This document shows, in pieces, positions 17,981 to 29,000 of a stretch of 64,000 bases of DNA. Both the position numbers and the translations under genes were made by a program. The notes beneath the pieces are model-generated. The model saw only the letters and a list, made by a program, of their open reading frames with translations, was not told the origin of the DNA and did not search any database. The stretch comes from Bin55 sp965220235 (GTDB taxonomy: Bacteria > Pseudomonadota > Gammaproteobacteria > Pseudomonadales > Azotimanducaceae), in NCBI GenBank assembly GCA_965220235.1, contig OZ244815.1:1-64000 (forward strand). Direction: 5' to 3'. Each line of letters starts with the position of its first letter. Position 1 is the first letter of the stretch.

Positions 17981-19204
17981 ATGTACCCACGGTTTGTCGA
18001 ACGCCGCGTCCGCAACGCCCTAGCTGAAACGCGCATCGTCCTGATCACTGGACCTAGGCAATCCGGTAAAACAACCTTGGCACAGAAAATCGCCGACGCC
18101 GACATGCCTTACGTTACGCTTGATGATCAGACAATTCTGGACGCAGCTAACGCGGATCCGGTCGGTTTCTTGCGCACGTATGAGCGCGCGGTATTCGACG
18201 AAATCCAGCGTGCTCCTGGGCTCATTTTGGCGATAAAGGCTGCAGTTGATAGTGACCCTCGACCGGGAAGATTCTTACTTACGGGATCAGCTAATTTCAT
18301 GACCCTTCCCCGCGTCGCTGATTCGCTTGCCGGTCGAATGAGCGTAATTCGGCTTCTGCCGTTAGCACAGGCGGAGATACGAGGGCATGTACCGAGCTTT
18401 CTTGAGCAAGTGTTTAACGGTAATCCACCAAGTGCACCATCAACTTCTGTCGGCAATGATCTGTTAGACATTGCTCTCACAGGTGGATATCCGGAGGTTG
18501 TTGATCGAACAACATGGCCAAGTCGACGGAACTGGATATTGGACTACGTGCAATCAACAATCCAACGAGATGTGCAGGAAGTCGCACGAGTGGACCAACT
18601 CTCAGCGCTGCCGCGATTATTTCGAGTCTTAGCCGAATTCTCCGGTCAGCTAGCCAACTATTCCGGCATTGGCAACATGGTCAATTTGAATCACGTAACC
18701 GCTCGTAGATACATTGATGTATTCGAAAGATTGTTTCTCGTAAATCCAATTGGTCCTTGCTATTCAAATGAACTCAAACGACTAATCAAGTCACCGAAGC
18801 TCTACTTTTTCGATTCTGGATTACTTGCGACGATGCGGAACTTAACGCCCGAACGCATTTTGCGCGATCGTACTCCCTTCGGATCTATCTTAGAGACATT
18901 CGTCTTCTCCGAACTCTCCAAGCTCGCTGACTGGTCCGACGAACCATACTTCCTCTCCCATTTTCGAGACAGACGACAAAACGAAGTCGACTTTGTTTTA
19001 GAGGACCTTTCTGGGCGTGTAGTCGGTATCGAGGTGAAAGCCGCCGCAACGGTCTCATCAAGTGATTTTTCAGGCTTACGGTGTCTAGCGAGCGCATGTG
19101 ATCAATTCGTGACCGGAATCATTTTGTACGATCATGACCGTGTCGTTTCATTCGGTGAGAGCATGTTTGCTATCCCGATCTCAGCGCTCTGGTCATCGGA
19201 ATAA
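17981..19204 (+). CDS. AAA-type ATPase with C-terminal DUF4143 / nuclease-like domain
   Basis: 407 residues of the AAA_14-DUF4143 family. The P-loop is ITGPRQSGKTT (residues 24-32), Walker B is RAVFDEIQ (Asp73-Glu74), and sensor 1 is FLLTGSANF. The DUF4143 half contains LPRLFRVLAEFSGQ, a winged-helix-like region and KLYFFDSGLLATM. Near the end, NEVDFVL followed by GIEVKA forms a D...ExK pattern seen in PD-(D/E)XK folds. The family is widespread, patchily distributed and of unknown function; it is often considered accessory. No ribosome site is obvious before the ATG at 17981; the 22-bp repeats end just upstream. The HNH endonuclease gene follows after 105 nt on the same strand. Confidence 0.85.
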   Translation: MYPRFVERRVRNALAETRIVLITGPRQSGKTTLAQKIADADMPYVTLDDQTILDAANADPVGFLRTYERAVFDEIQRAPGLILAIKAAVDSDPRPGRFLLTGSANFMTLPRVADSLAGRMSVIRLLPLAQAEIRGHVPSFLEQVFNGNPPSAPSTSVGNDLLDIALTGGYPEVVDRTTWPSRRNWILDYVQSTIQRDVQEVARVDQLSALPRLFRVLAEFSGQLANYSGIGNMVNLNHVTARRYIDVFERLFLVNPIGPCYSNELKRLIKSPKLYFFDSGLLATMRNLTPERILRDRTPFGSILETFVFSELSKLADWSDEPYFLSHFRDRRQNEVDFVLEDLSGRVVGIEVKAAATVSSSDFSGLRCLASACDQFVTGIILYDHDRVVSFGESMFAIPISALWSSE

Positions 19205-19309
19205 TGTTGACAGGTATTTCTTGCTCGACGCACACATTCACTGCATCTACATGAACAAACTCGCCTAACTACACGCTTTAAATATCGGCTAAGTAGGTTC
19301 CTAATTGAG

Positions 19310-20269
19310 ATGACAGACGCCCAAGATACCTTGATGCGTGTAGAAGCGTTCCGACGTATTCAGTTCCTCCAGCAAAACGACCGAGATATCGCTGCTCGCG
19401 ATCTACGCCCCGGCTTCCAATTTGAGAATGACCGAATACCGATCGTGAATCCTCAACGTGGCATCTTTAAACCTAAACAAATGCGGTTCCTGCTCTCTGT
19501 AAAGACAGTGTTTCCTAGGCCGGGCCGCAAAATCTGGTACGACGACCAAATTCACGTTCATCGTCAACTCTTCGAAAGTGAAAGCTCGGTCGAATATGCG
19601 TTTATGGGTGACAATCCGCTCGCAGCTGACAATCAGTGGTTGCTAGATGCGTTTGAGAATCAAGTGCCCTTTATCTATTTCCTTGGAGTTGCACCAGCGT
19701 TCTATAAAGCAATGATGCCGACATACGTAGAAAGTTGGGATCCCAAGAATCTAAGGGCACGGCTTGTGTTTGGTCTCCCACTTCAGAATGCTATTGCTAA
19801 ACCCGCTAGCAAAGTAAACGAGCTTTTAGGCGAGTATCCTCGTACCACGGAGGAGAGACGCTACGCCCTTCAAACGGTCAAACGCCGACTTCATCAGGCT
19901 TCCTTTCGTGAGGCACTCATTCAAGCCTACAACGGACGTTGTGCCGTATCTGGGATACCAGAACCACTTCTCTTGGACGCTGCGCACATCATGCCCGATA
20001 GCGATGAGCAATTCGGTCAACCCGTCGTACCTAACGGCATTCCGTTATCAAAGATCCATCATGCTGCATTTGACTCGCATTTGATTGGGATCGATCCTTC
20101 ATTCCGACTACATGTATCCGATCGAATAATGGACATGAAGGACGGTCCGCTTCTCGAAACGCTTAAACGACTCAACGGAGAATTAATTCATCTTCCCACT
20201 CGACGAGCAGACTGGCCTGATCAGGATCGACTCGCTAGGCGATTTGAACAGTTTCAGACTGCCGGATAG
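19310..20269 (+). CDS. HNH endonuclease (HNH_2-type) with N-terminal sensing-like domain
   Basis: 319 residues. The C-terminal third carries an HNH nuclease core: CAVSG at 211-215, DAAHI with His226, PNGIPL with Asn242, and KIHHAAFD with His250/251. The N-terminal about 150 residues (RGIFKPKQ, ... WYDDQ ..., FIYFLGVAPAFYKAM) form a separate domain found with this HNH type in putative restriction enzymes. A role in recognising modified DNA is a guess from such architectures. No methyltransferase gene is adjacent, so a type IV-like or orphan nuclease is possible. It follows the DUF4143 ATPase gene, and together they look like an accessory insertion between metabolic genes. Confidence 0.82.
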   Translation: MTDAQDTLMRVEAFRRIQFLQQNDRDIAARDLRPGFQFENDRIPIVNPQRGIFKPKQMRFLLSVKTVFPRPGRKIWYDDQIHVHRQLFESESSVEYAFMGDNPLAADNQWLLDAFENQVPFIYFLGVAPAFYKAMMPTYVESWDPKNLRARLVFGLPLQNAIAKPASKVNELLGEYPRTTEERRYALQTVKRRLHQASFREALIQAYNGRCAVSGIPEPLLLDAAHIMPDSDEQFGQPVVPNGIPLSKIHHAAFDSHLIGIDPSFRLHVSDRIMDMKDGPLLETLKRLNGELIHLPTRRADWPDQDRLARRFEQFQTAG

Positions 20270-20427
20270 AAGATAAACAGAGAGATCACATTCCTCACTC
20301 TTAGTCACGCCAGCCGTGGAGCAAGACATGAGACCTTTACCACCCTCCAACCTTACCGATCTTCTAATTTCGCGACAGCTCAGACGGGCAGCGCGTACCG
20401 AGCGATGCGACAGTAGTAAGTGACTCC

Positions 20428-22671
20428 TCACTGACTCGTCATCAGCTCTTCTAATAATGCCTCATGATCCAACACCTCGGTGCCGAACGCTTCAATCACA
20501 ACGTCCGCAATCTTCCCTTGGAATTCGAACGGTGAAGCGTATAGGTCATCAACAGGAGTTTGACTATCAAGTCCGACTTCTAGGGGTTCATTAACGAAGT
20601 TGTGATACCCAAACGGAGAGAGAATGCCTTCGCCAGCGGCTTCATCATCGATGTAGAACCTAACGTGACCTTCATCTTCACCGGTACGTACCACATCGAT
20701 ACGAAGAGTCGCGGCTCCCGAGGGAATCGAGACGCTGGATATCGTCCGACAGCGCAGACCAAAGTTGTTGGTGGTGTAGTGCAGCCGATTGCCGTGGACG
20801 AAGATACTCCAACCGCCGAATCTTCCACCGTCTGCGATGATCGTACCATCTTGATCCGTAGTCACTCGTTCGATACGAACCACGATTCGATGGGATACAC
20901 CACGCACTCTCGGACCTGACTTGAAGTGGTGCGGTAACACGGCATCTTGGTAAAGGACCCACCGATCCTTTGGTTCCGGCCACCAACCAGTGCTTGGCGG
21001 CTGACTCAAATCATCAAGTGGGAGTACGCCAAATCGCTCAGCTTCCTGCCACCAGAGTTCCTTGAGCGTTTCCAGCTTTTCAGGATGCTCGGCCGATAAA
21101 TCGTTGATCTCCGCGATGTCTTTGTCCAAGTGATAAAGCTCCCAGACATCCGAGTCGTAGTCGTCGCCACGCTGATGGAACGTGACAGCCTTCCATCCTT
21201 CTTGCCAAATCCCACGCTGACCTACGATCTCAAAGTACTGGATCGTCTTCCTCGTATCCGCGTCGTTGTCGTTGAACGTGTGCGCCATCGAAACGCCATG
21301 GAGTGGAGTTTGTTCTACGCCATTGACATGAGTCGGCAAGGGAACATCAAGCAAGTCAATTAACGTTGGCGTGATATCGACTACGTGATAGAACTGGCGG
21401 CGGGTTTCACCCTTAGCTTGGATTCCCCTTGGCCAGCGGACTAATAACGGGGCTCGAACTCCGCCGCCATACGTATGACCTTTAAATCTCTTGAAGGGCG
21501 TGTTCCCCGCGGTCGCCCATCCAAACGGGTAGTGGTTGTACGTTAGAGGCCCACCCATATCGTCGAGGCGTGCCAAGTTATCTTCAACGCTGGTAAGAAT
21601 TCCGTTGCGTGGCAGCTGGTGGTCATACGTACCGTGAAGACCACCTAACGGACTAGCTCCGTTATCTGATAGGGCAATCACGATGGTGTCATCGCGCTTA
21701 CCGAGAACGTCTATTTGTTCCAGTAATCGTGCGATCTGATCGTCAGCGTGATCTAGAAATCCTGCATAGACCTCCATCAATCTGGCAGCTAATCGTTTTT
21801 CGTCCGCGTCGAGTGAATCCCAGTCTTGTACACCAGGATTTTTAGGTGCTAATCGTTGACCTTCAGGGAGAAGGCCAGAGGCGATCTGTCGCTCCAGGAC
21901 CTTCGTCCGTGCGACATCCCAGCCTTCGTCGAACCGACCTTTGTATTTCTTGACGTACTCGGCTGGTGTGTGATGGGGAGAGTGACCGGCCGCGAAAGCA
22001 ACATACAGGAAAAACGGTTGTTCCGGATTTGCGGATACCAACTGTCGAAGCCACTTACAGGATTGGTCAACGATGTCCTCCGACAGGTGGTAGTCCGGCC
22101 TCTGAGGTGCCGTAACTCGTTCGTTTCCTGACACTAGCTCAGGATTCCACTGGTTAGTCTCGCCAGCCAGAAATCCATGAAACCGATCGAATCCCCGCTG
22201 CAATGGCCAGTGGTCGTACGGTCCTGCAGGACTGGTTTCGTGGATCGAACCTAAGTGCCATTTCCCTGCCGCCAACGTTTGATATCCATGCGGCCGGAGC
22301 ATCTCAGCCAAATTGGCTGCTTCTCGTGAGACGAACCCGCGCGTGTTTGGAAAGCCGTTCGTTATCTCTGACACTCGACTCATACCAACACTGTGATGGT
22401 TTCGACCAGTGAGTAGACACGTCCTTGTTGGCGAGCAGAGCGGGGTAACGTGGAAATTCGCATACCTCAATCCATCGTCCGCCAGACTATTAAGAGCTTG
22501 CGTCTCGATATCAGAACCGTAGCAGCCGAATTCCGCGTAGCCAACGTCATCCAGAATGACGATGACGATGTTAGGTTGTTGACTCAACGGCGAATCTTGA
22601 GGCGACCAAGCAACCGTAGATTCGGCGGATGTCTGATTGATTGTTCCGGTAAAGTGTTTATCGTGTTCCAT
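20428..22671 (-). CDS. Type I sulfatase (arylsulfatase family)
   Basis: 747-residue sulfatase that hydrolyses sulfate esters. The metal-binding start is NIVIVILDDVGYAEFG. The active-site motif is CSPTR at 79-83 within VTPLCSPTRTCLLTGR, where Cys79 would become formylglycine. Further family motifs are AGKWHLG, FLYVAFAAGHSPHH, ALSDNGAS and GGGVRAPLLVRWPRG. The C-terminal about 200 residues form an extra beta-rich domain (VRGVSHRIVVRIERV, GHVRFYIDDEAAGEG) resembling that of large arylsulfatases. No signal peptide is visible at the chosen start, although many sulfatases are exported. No formylglycine-generating enzyme is in the window. The substrate is unknown. Confidence 0.93.
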   Translation of the reverse strand: MEHDKHFTGTINQTSAESTVAWSPQDSPLSQQPNIVIVILDDVGYAEFGCYGSDIETQALNSLADDGLRYANFHVTPLCSPTRTCLLTGRNHHSVGMSRVSEITNGFPNTRGFVSREAANLAEMLRPHGYQTLAAGKWHLGSIHETSPAGPYDHWPLQRGFDRFHGFLAGETNQWNPELVSGNERVTAPQRPDYHLSEDIVDQSCKWLRQLVSANPEQPFFLYVAFAAGHSPHHTPAEYVKKYKGRFDEGWDVARTKVLERQIASGLLPEGQRLAPKNPGVQDWDSLDADEKRLAARLMEVYAGFLDHADDQIARLLEQIDVLGKRDDTIVIALSDNGASPLGGLHGTYDHQLPRNGILTSVEDNLARLDDMGGPLTYNHYPFGWATAGNTPFKRFKGHTYGGGVRAPLLVRWPRGIQAKGETRRQFYHVVDITPTLIDLLDVPLPTHVNGVEQTPLHGVSMAHTFNDNDADTRKTIQYFEIVGQRGIWQEGWKAVTFHQRGDDYDSDVWELYHLDKDIAEINDLSAEHPEKLETLKELWWQEAERFGVLPLDDLSQPPSTGWWPEPKDRWVLYQDAVLPHHFKSGPRVRGVSHRIVVRIERVTTDQDGTIIADGGRFGGWSIFVHGNRLHYTTNNFGLRCRTISSVSIPSGAATLRIDVVRTGEDEGHVRFYIDDEAAGEGILSPFGYHNFVNEPLEVGLDSQTPVDDLYASPFEFQGKIADVVIEAFGTEVLDHEALLEELMTSQ

Positions 22672-22796
22672 AGCTTCCCGTGAGCTCCGTTGAACCTAAT
22701 CAAACCGTAGCGTTAGATTACTTTCATTGTTTGTCCATCTGTAGAACGACTAGACTCAACCCAACCTAGGTGCGCCGAACTTAGCTCAAGCCTGCC

Positions 22797-25700
22797 TTAC
22801 CACGTATCCACATACGGTCTCTTTTTTGATGTACGTGGTGGCTTGGGAGGAAGACTCTTCATACCTTGAACGATAAACGCGCGCGTATCCGCCGGATCAA
22901 TGACATAGCGAGCACCAGAATTCACTGCTCGAGCTGACTCATAACCCTGTGCGACGCGCTGATCGTACGCTGCTTTACGTTCTTCCGGGTCTTCAATCGC
23001 CATCAACTCCCGTCGCGCAGATAGTTTCACCGCGCCATCGATGTTCATACCCGCAAATTCAGCAGTTGGCCATGCGACGTTAAGAAACGGTACCGACGAT
23101 GCGCCGCCGATCATTGCTTGAACGCCAAGTCCATATGCCTTCCGAACCATGATGCCGAACATCGGTGCCGTGCAGTTCGCGCCGATGTTGAAAAGCCGTA
23201 CCGCATGCCTCACCAGTGCCGTTCGCTCGTGATCAGGACCGACCATGATGCCGGGACAATCCATAAACACTACCACAGGGATATCAAACGCGTCGCACAA
23301 CTGGAAGAAGCGTGCACCTTTATCCGCACCGGGGCTGTCAACAGCACCCGCGAGGTGCGCGGGATTATTCGCCACAACGCCCATTGGTTGACCTTCAACA
23401 CGAATGAGCGAAGTATTGACCCCGATTCCAAAGTCCTTTCGAATTTCAAGAACCGATCCCTCGTCCGCAAGCGTCTCAATGATGTCTCGCATCACGTACG
23501 CTTTTACGCGGTCTTCCGGGATGATGTGGCGCATCCGACGTTGATCCGGTGCTTCCCACTCCGGTACGGGACCTTGGAAGTAAGAAAGATATCGCTTGAC
23601 CGTTTCGATCGCAGCGGCATCGTCTTCAACAACGATGTCGACGTTGCCGTTTAGCTCTTGAAAAGACATTGAGCCGAGGTCGGACGCTGAGTGATTTCCG
23701 ATTCCACTCGCTTCAACGACGCCTGGACCGGTCATCCCGATGGTTGAGTCTTTAGTTGCGATGATGACGTCGCAACAAGCTAAGAGTGCAGCATTTCCGG
23801 CGAAACAATCTCCCAAGCTGACGCCGACAAGAGGAACCAGACCAGAAAGCCTTGCGAATTCGGTAAAGACACTAGCGTCCATGCCGACGCCGCCGAAGCT
23901 TCCCACTGGTTGACCTTCGCCTTCAGAGAACAGTACGACCGGCACACGCCAGTCATGTGCCATTTCGTGAATCTGTTCCTGGCGATAGTGACCATGCGTG
24001 TACGACACAAATTCGTTATTGCTATAGACGATTGCGACTCGGCTCTGATCTTCTCCAACGAGGTCCGAATTGACACTGCCAAAGCCAATAATCGTTCCGC
24101 TCGCTGCAGAACCAGCGACCCCGGGACCAAACTCTCTAAACGTACCTTCGTCAATCAGGTCATCGAGGTTCTCGCGAGGCGTACGTCGATTCTGCTCGCG
24201 CAGTGCAGCAACAGCATCAGATTGCGCGGGATCTAAACGATCTTGGATCATCTCGTTCAGTTCCTGAAGATCGCCACGAACTTCGTCGAGATCGATACCC
24301 TCATCAATTTCGAGCGCACCGTCGCCGCTGTCGACCGGGTCAATAAAAACGATGGGAAAACCCTCTCGAACCACGTCTCCTTCCGCCATGGAAACCGCGC
24401 AAACAACACCATTTCGATCTGCACGGATGTCGTGCTGCAGCTTCATCGCTTCGACCACGGCAACTGTCTGACCGATGCGAACGTCCTGCCCAAGCGCGAC
24501 GTCGATTCCGACGATGGTGCCTTGCATCGGTGCGACTAAGCCAACGGAACCGGGAGGTCCAATCGCGTGTTGTGCTGACTCTTCAGTAACAACCGTCTCC
24601 TCGTAGCCTTCTGGCACGACGAAGCGTCTTGGGGTCTCGGTGGTGGCGAGGGTCTGCATGTGTTCGTCCACGAACCGTGTATGCACATCCCCACTCACAA
24701 AATCCGGATGCGCCAGGATGTTCTGCAAGAACCCAACGTTCGTGTCCACCCCTTCGATCCGGAATTCACTCAACGCGCGCGTCGTCCGCGCCACCGCCGC
24801 TTCCAGACCGCCCGTCGGCGCATAACCGATCACCTTCGCCAACAACGAGTCGAAGTTCAGACTCGTCTCGTAGCCGCTGTAGCCGAAGCCGTCCGTCCGA
24901 ATTCCCGGACCGCTCGGTGCCTCGTACGCCGTCAGCGTCCCGCTCGCCGGGCGGATCGTGCCGTCCTCACCCACCGCTTCCATGCACACCCGTGCCTGGA
25001 TCGCGTAGCCACGCGGCTCATGCGGACGATCCAGCTCCAGTTCCGCAAGCGTCGCACCCGCGGCAATGCGCAACTGCGCCTTGACGATGTCCACACCCGT
25101 GACCTCCTCGGTCACCGTGTGTTCGACCTGCAGTCGCGCGTTGGTCTCGATGAACGCGAACGGCTGCGTATCCGCCGCGCCTGACACGTCGACCAGAAAC
25201 TCGAACGTGCCCGCGTTGCAGTACCCGATATGGCGGGCTAGGCGCACCGCCGCCTCAAGGATCGCGTCGCGCACGGTGTTGTCCAGTGCCGGCGCTGGCG
25301 CCACCTCGATGATCTTCTGAAAATACCGCTGCACACTGCATTCGCGTTCGCCCAGATGCGTGATCGCACCCGTCGCATCCCCCAGAATCTGCACCTCAAC
25401 GTGGCGCGCCTGCTGGATGAACTCCTCGACGTAAAGTTCGCCGTTACCGAACGCCGCCGTCGCTTCCGACTGACAGCGCTCGAAGGTCGCGTCCACCTCG
25501 GTCGCGTCCGACACCATGCGGGAACCTCGACCGCCACCGCCGCCAATCGCCTTGATCATCATGGCGTGGCCATCGCCTAGCTCCTCGAAGAAAGCGCGGG
25601 CTTCCTCCACCGTGACCACATGGTCAATGCCGCGAATGATCGGCACCCCCGCAGCTTCCGCCGTCGCACGCGCCTGTGCCTTGTCCCCGCACAACCGCAG

Positions 25701-26018
25701 CGTCTCAGCGCGCGGGCCAACGTACGTCAGGCCAGCCTTCTCGCACTGTTCGGCGAATGCTGCGTTCTCCGACAGAAAACCGTACCCCGGATGCACCGCG
25801 TCGCAACCCGTCGCCTGCGCCGCCCGGATCAACTGCTCGATATCGAGATACGCCGCCGCGCCAACCCCATCGAGCGGCACCGTCAAATCCGCCTTGCCCG
25901 TGTGCAGCGCGCCCGCATCGTCCGCCGGCGCTACCCCCACCGTCTCAATGCCTAACTCCGCCGCCGCGCGCATCACCCGGATCGCTATCTCGCCTCGGTT
26001 CGCTACCAGTAACTTCAT
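22797..26018 (-). CDS. Single-chain acyl-CoA carboxylase, BC-BCCP-CT (biotinylatable)
   Basis: 1073 residues combining the three parts of a biotin-dependent acyl-CoA carboxylase. Biotin carboxylase covers about residues 1-450 (VANRGEIAIRVMRAA, IKAIGGGGGRGSRMV, ETNARLQVEHTVTEE). A BCCP domain carries VVEAMKLQHDI, with the biotin-accepting Lys at 526. A carboxyltransferase of two crotonase-like halves covers about 600-1073 (GTFREFGPGVAGSA ... CPGIMVGPDHERTALV). This layout resembles long-chain acyl-CoA carboxylases of the LCC type. The substrate (acetyl-, propionyl- or longer acyl-CoA) is not readable. It follows its paralogue after 33 nt on the same strand, probably one operon. The BC half is GC-rich (43 of 60 bases at 24781-24840) compared with the CT half (34 of 60 at 23461-23520). 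Confidence 0.93.
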   Translation of the reverse strand: MKLLVANRGEIAIRVMRAAAELGIETVGVAPADDAGALHTGKADLTVPLDGVGAAAYLDIEQLIRAAQATGCDAVHPGYGFLSENAAFAEQCEKAGLTYVGPRAETLRLCGDKAQARATAEAAGVPIIRGIDHVVTVEEARAFFEELGDGHAMMIKAIGGGGGRGSRMVSDATEVDATFERCQSEATAAFGNGELYVEEFIQQARHVEVQILGDATGAITHLGERECSVQRYFQKIIEVAPAPALDNTVRDAILEAAVRLARHIGYCNAGTFEFLVDVSGAADTQPFAFIETNARLQVEHTVTEEVTGVDIVKAQLRIAAGATLAELELDRPHEPRGYAIQARVCMEAVGEDGTIRPASGTLTAYEAPSGPGIRTDGFGYSGYETSLNFDSLLAKVIGYAPTGGLEAAVARTTRALSEFRIEGVDTNVGFLQNILAHPDFVSGDVHTRFVDEHMQTLATTETPRRFVVPEGYEETVVTEESAQHAIGPPGSVGLVAPMQGTIVGIDVALGQDVRIGQTVAVVEAMKLQHDIRADRNGVVCAVSMAEGDVVREGFPIVFIDPVDSGDGALEIDEGIDLDEVRGDLQELNEMIQDRLDPAQSDAVAALREQNRRTPRENLDDLIDEGTFREFGPGVAGSAASGTIIGFGSVNSDLVGEDQSRVAIVYSNNEFVSYTHGHYRQEQIHEMAHDWRVPVVLFSEGEGQPVGSFGGVGMDASVFTEFARLSGLVPLVGVSLGDCFAGNAALLACCDVIIATKDSTIGMTGPGVVEASGIGNHSASDLGSMSFQELNGNVDIVVEDDAAAIETVKRYLSYFQGPVPEWEAPDQRRMRHIIPEDRVKAYVMRDIIETLADEGSVLEIRKDFGIGVNTSLIRVEGQPMGVVANNPAHLAGAVDSPGADKGARFFQLCDAFDIPVVVFMDCPGIMVGPDHERTALVRHAVRLFNIGANCTAPMFGIMVRKAYGLGVQAMIGGASSVPFLNVAWPTAEFAGMNIDGAVKLSARRELMAIEDPEERKAAYDQRVAQGYESARAVNSGARYVIDPADTRAFIVQGMKSLPPKPPRTSKKRPYVDTW
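24607..26018 (-). repeat. Copy 1 of near-identical 1.4-kb biotin-carboxylase module
   Basis: Aligns without gaps to 28111-29522 (offset 3504). In the sampled 540 nt 24661-25200 I count only 9 mismatches. Identity stops sharply at the ATG on one side and just after codon 467 on the other, and both flanks are unrelated or strongly diverged. The protein copies differ at 19 positions in about 467, nearly all in the first 300 residues. Confidence 0.9.
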
Positions 26019-26051
26019 AACGCTATATACCTAACTACCGATGACCCACTA

Positions 26052-29000
26052 CTACCACGTATCCAGGTTCGGACGTTTCTTTTCCTTACGAGGTCCTACG
26101 GGCGGAACACTCCTGAGTCCTTGTGCAATCCATGCTCGAGTATCAGCCGGATCGATGACATCGTCGATGCCATAGTTCGTGCCACCAGCGTTCACGGCAC
26201 GAACGCGATCTACGTGCGCATCCAACAAGCGTCCAAAAATCACCTCTCGTTCACTTGAGGACTCAACACCATCAAGTTCCTCACCGTAGGTTAAGTTGAC
26301 GCGACCATTGATCGACATCTCTGAGAACTCCGCAGTAGGCCAAGCCACCGTGAAAAATGGTTCAAGGGAGCTGCCTCCGCACATCGCCCGTACGCCCATG
26401 CCATACGCTTTTCGAATAACGACTCCGAAGAAAGGTGTCGTCATGTTTGCGCCGGTAACGAATAGCCGTCCGACTTTTCTGAGCAATGCTTTACGCTCGA
26501 ATTCTGGTCCCAACGCGATACCAGGGCAATCCATCAACGACAGCACCGGGATGTCGAATGCATCACATAGCTGCAAGAAGCGAGCCCCTTTATCCGCGGC
26601 ATCACTATCGATCGCACCAGAGAGATGACTGGGGTTGTTAGCAATGAGACCTAGCGGCATCCCTTCGACTCGTAGAAACGCCGTGATGATGCCGACTCCG
26701 AATTCCCTCCGAATCTCAAGAATCGAGCCCTCATCGGCAATGGTCTCAATAACGTCGCGCATGTCGTAAAGCGCGCTTCGATTTTCCGGTACGACACTTC
26801 GCAGCGACGTTTGGTCGTGAGCTTCCCAATCTGCAATCGCCCCTTGGAAATACGATAAATACTGTTTCGTTGTCTCGATCGCATCCTCATCGTCCTCAAC
26901 GAGGATGTCCACGACTCCATTTGGGACTTGAAAGGACATCGGACCTACTTCCTCGGGGGTATAGATGCCAAGGCCGCCACCCTCGATCATTGCAGGTCCG
27001 CCGAGACCGATGGTGGAGTTTTTCGCCGCAATGATCACGTCGCAAGACGCGAGCATGACAGTATTACCAGCAAAACAGCGTCCAGAATTGACGCCTACTA
27101 AAGGAACAAGCCCGCTTAAATCACAGAGTTTCGTAAACGTGTATGAATCTGTGGGAACGCCGCCACCACCACGACCCGCAACATCGACATTTGATCGACG
27201 GGATCGAGGTGGCGCTTGGCCCGGTTTGCGCAATCCGGTCTCGATCGCCAGGTCCTGGACTTGAGCTCGTTCTCCACCGCTAATGCCTGGTCGTCCGCCG
27301 CCACCTTCCGCGAACAACACAAGAGGCATTCGGTATCGCCCTGCCAGCTCATACATTCGATCCTGTTTGTAGTGCCCTCGACCACCTTGCGTACCGGCAA
27401 CGACCATATAGTCGTAATGCACGGCTACGGCTCGCGATCGTTCTGGTGGAAAGTGATCACCGTTGATGTAACCAATACCCATTACTAGACCATCGGCTTG
27501 CGTCGTTTCACGCAACCACTGCTGGTCTTGCCAACTCGCAGCAGTAACTAGTGGACCATATTCACGGAACGTGCCATCCATGAGATGTGCAATGTTCTCT
27601 TGTGGGCTTCTCTGTTCTTTTCCATGGCGTCTATCAATCTTTTCTGCACGAAAATCGTCGTGAATAAACGTGCGACGATGGTGTAGTAGCTCAAGGTCAC
27701 TTCGCTCAGTCGCAAGGCTGACCTTCTTGTTTTCCTCAACCCAGTGACTTTCCTCGTCAGATACTTCGATCTCAATGAGCGTCTCACCTAGCCTAACGGA
27801 ACTACCCTTTTCTATATCAACAGCACTGACCCGTCCGCTCGATTCAGCGCGAACAACGTGTTCCAGTTCCAGCAGTGCGATCCTTACGATCGGTTGACCG
27901 GTCCGCACCTCGTCGCCTTCTGCGACTTCCACGCTAACAACCAAACCTGGTACAGGTGCATTGACTTCGAGTGGACCTGACGTTTCCGCCTCTTCCTCAG
28001 TTGTCTCCTGTGACTTTACTTGACTATCGTGAGTGAATAACGCCAGTGGATCACGAGCGTCTTCGACACGTGCGCCAGCGTAGCCGTCTGCTTGTGATGA
28101 AGCATCGTGACCTTCCGGCACGACGAAGCGTCTTGGGGATTCGGTCGTCGCGAGGGTCTGCATGTGTTCGTCCACGAACCGTGTATGCACATCCCCACTC
28201 ACAAAATCCGGATGCGCCAGGATGTTCTGCAAGAACCCAACGTTCGTGTCCACCCCTTCGATCCGGAATTCACTCAACGCGCGCGTCGTCCGCGCCACCG
28301 CCGCCTCCAGACCGCCCGTCGGCGCATAACCGATCACCTTCGCCAACAACGAGTCGAAGTTCAGACTCGTCTCGTAGCCGCTGTAGCCGAAGCCGTCCGT
28401 CCGAATCCCTGGACCGCTCGGTGCCTCGTACGCCGTCAGCGTCCCGCTCGCCGGGCGGATCGTACCGTCCTCACCCACCGCTTCCATGCACACCCGTGCC
28501 TGGATCGCGTAGCCACGCGGCTCATGCGGGCGATCCAGCTCCAGTTCCGCAAGCGTCGCACCCGCGGCGATGCGCAGCTGCGCCTTGACGATGTCCACAC
28601 CCGTGACCTCCTCGGTCACCGTGTGTTCGACCTGCAGTCGCGCGTTGGTCTCGATGAACGCGAACGGCTGCGCACCCGCCGCGCCTGACACGTCGACCAG
28701 AAACTCGAACGTGCCCGCGTTGCAGTACCCAATATGACGCGCCAGCCGTACCGCCGCGTCAAGGATGGCATCGCGCACCGCGCTGTCCAGCGATGGCGCC
28801 GGCGCCACTTCAATGATCTTCTGAAAATGCCGCTGCACACTGCATTCGCGTTCGCCCAGATGCGTGATCGCACCCGTCGCGTCGCCCAGAATCTGGACCT
28901 CAACGTGGCGCGCCTGCTGGATGAACTCCTCGACGTAAAGTTCGCCGTTACCGAACGCCACCGTCGCTTCCGACCGACAGCGTTCGAAGGTCGCGTCCAC

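Noticed and set aside
24629..25184. Long Pro/Arg/Ser-rich antisense frames in the carboxylase BC modules (also 28046-28688)
   Set aside because: These are antisense shadows caused by high GC in the real gene; low complexity and no start context.
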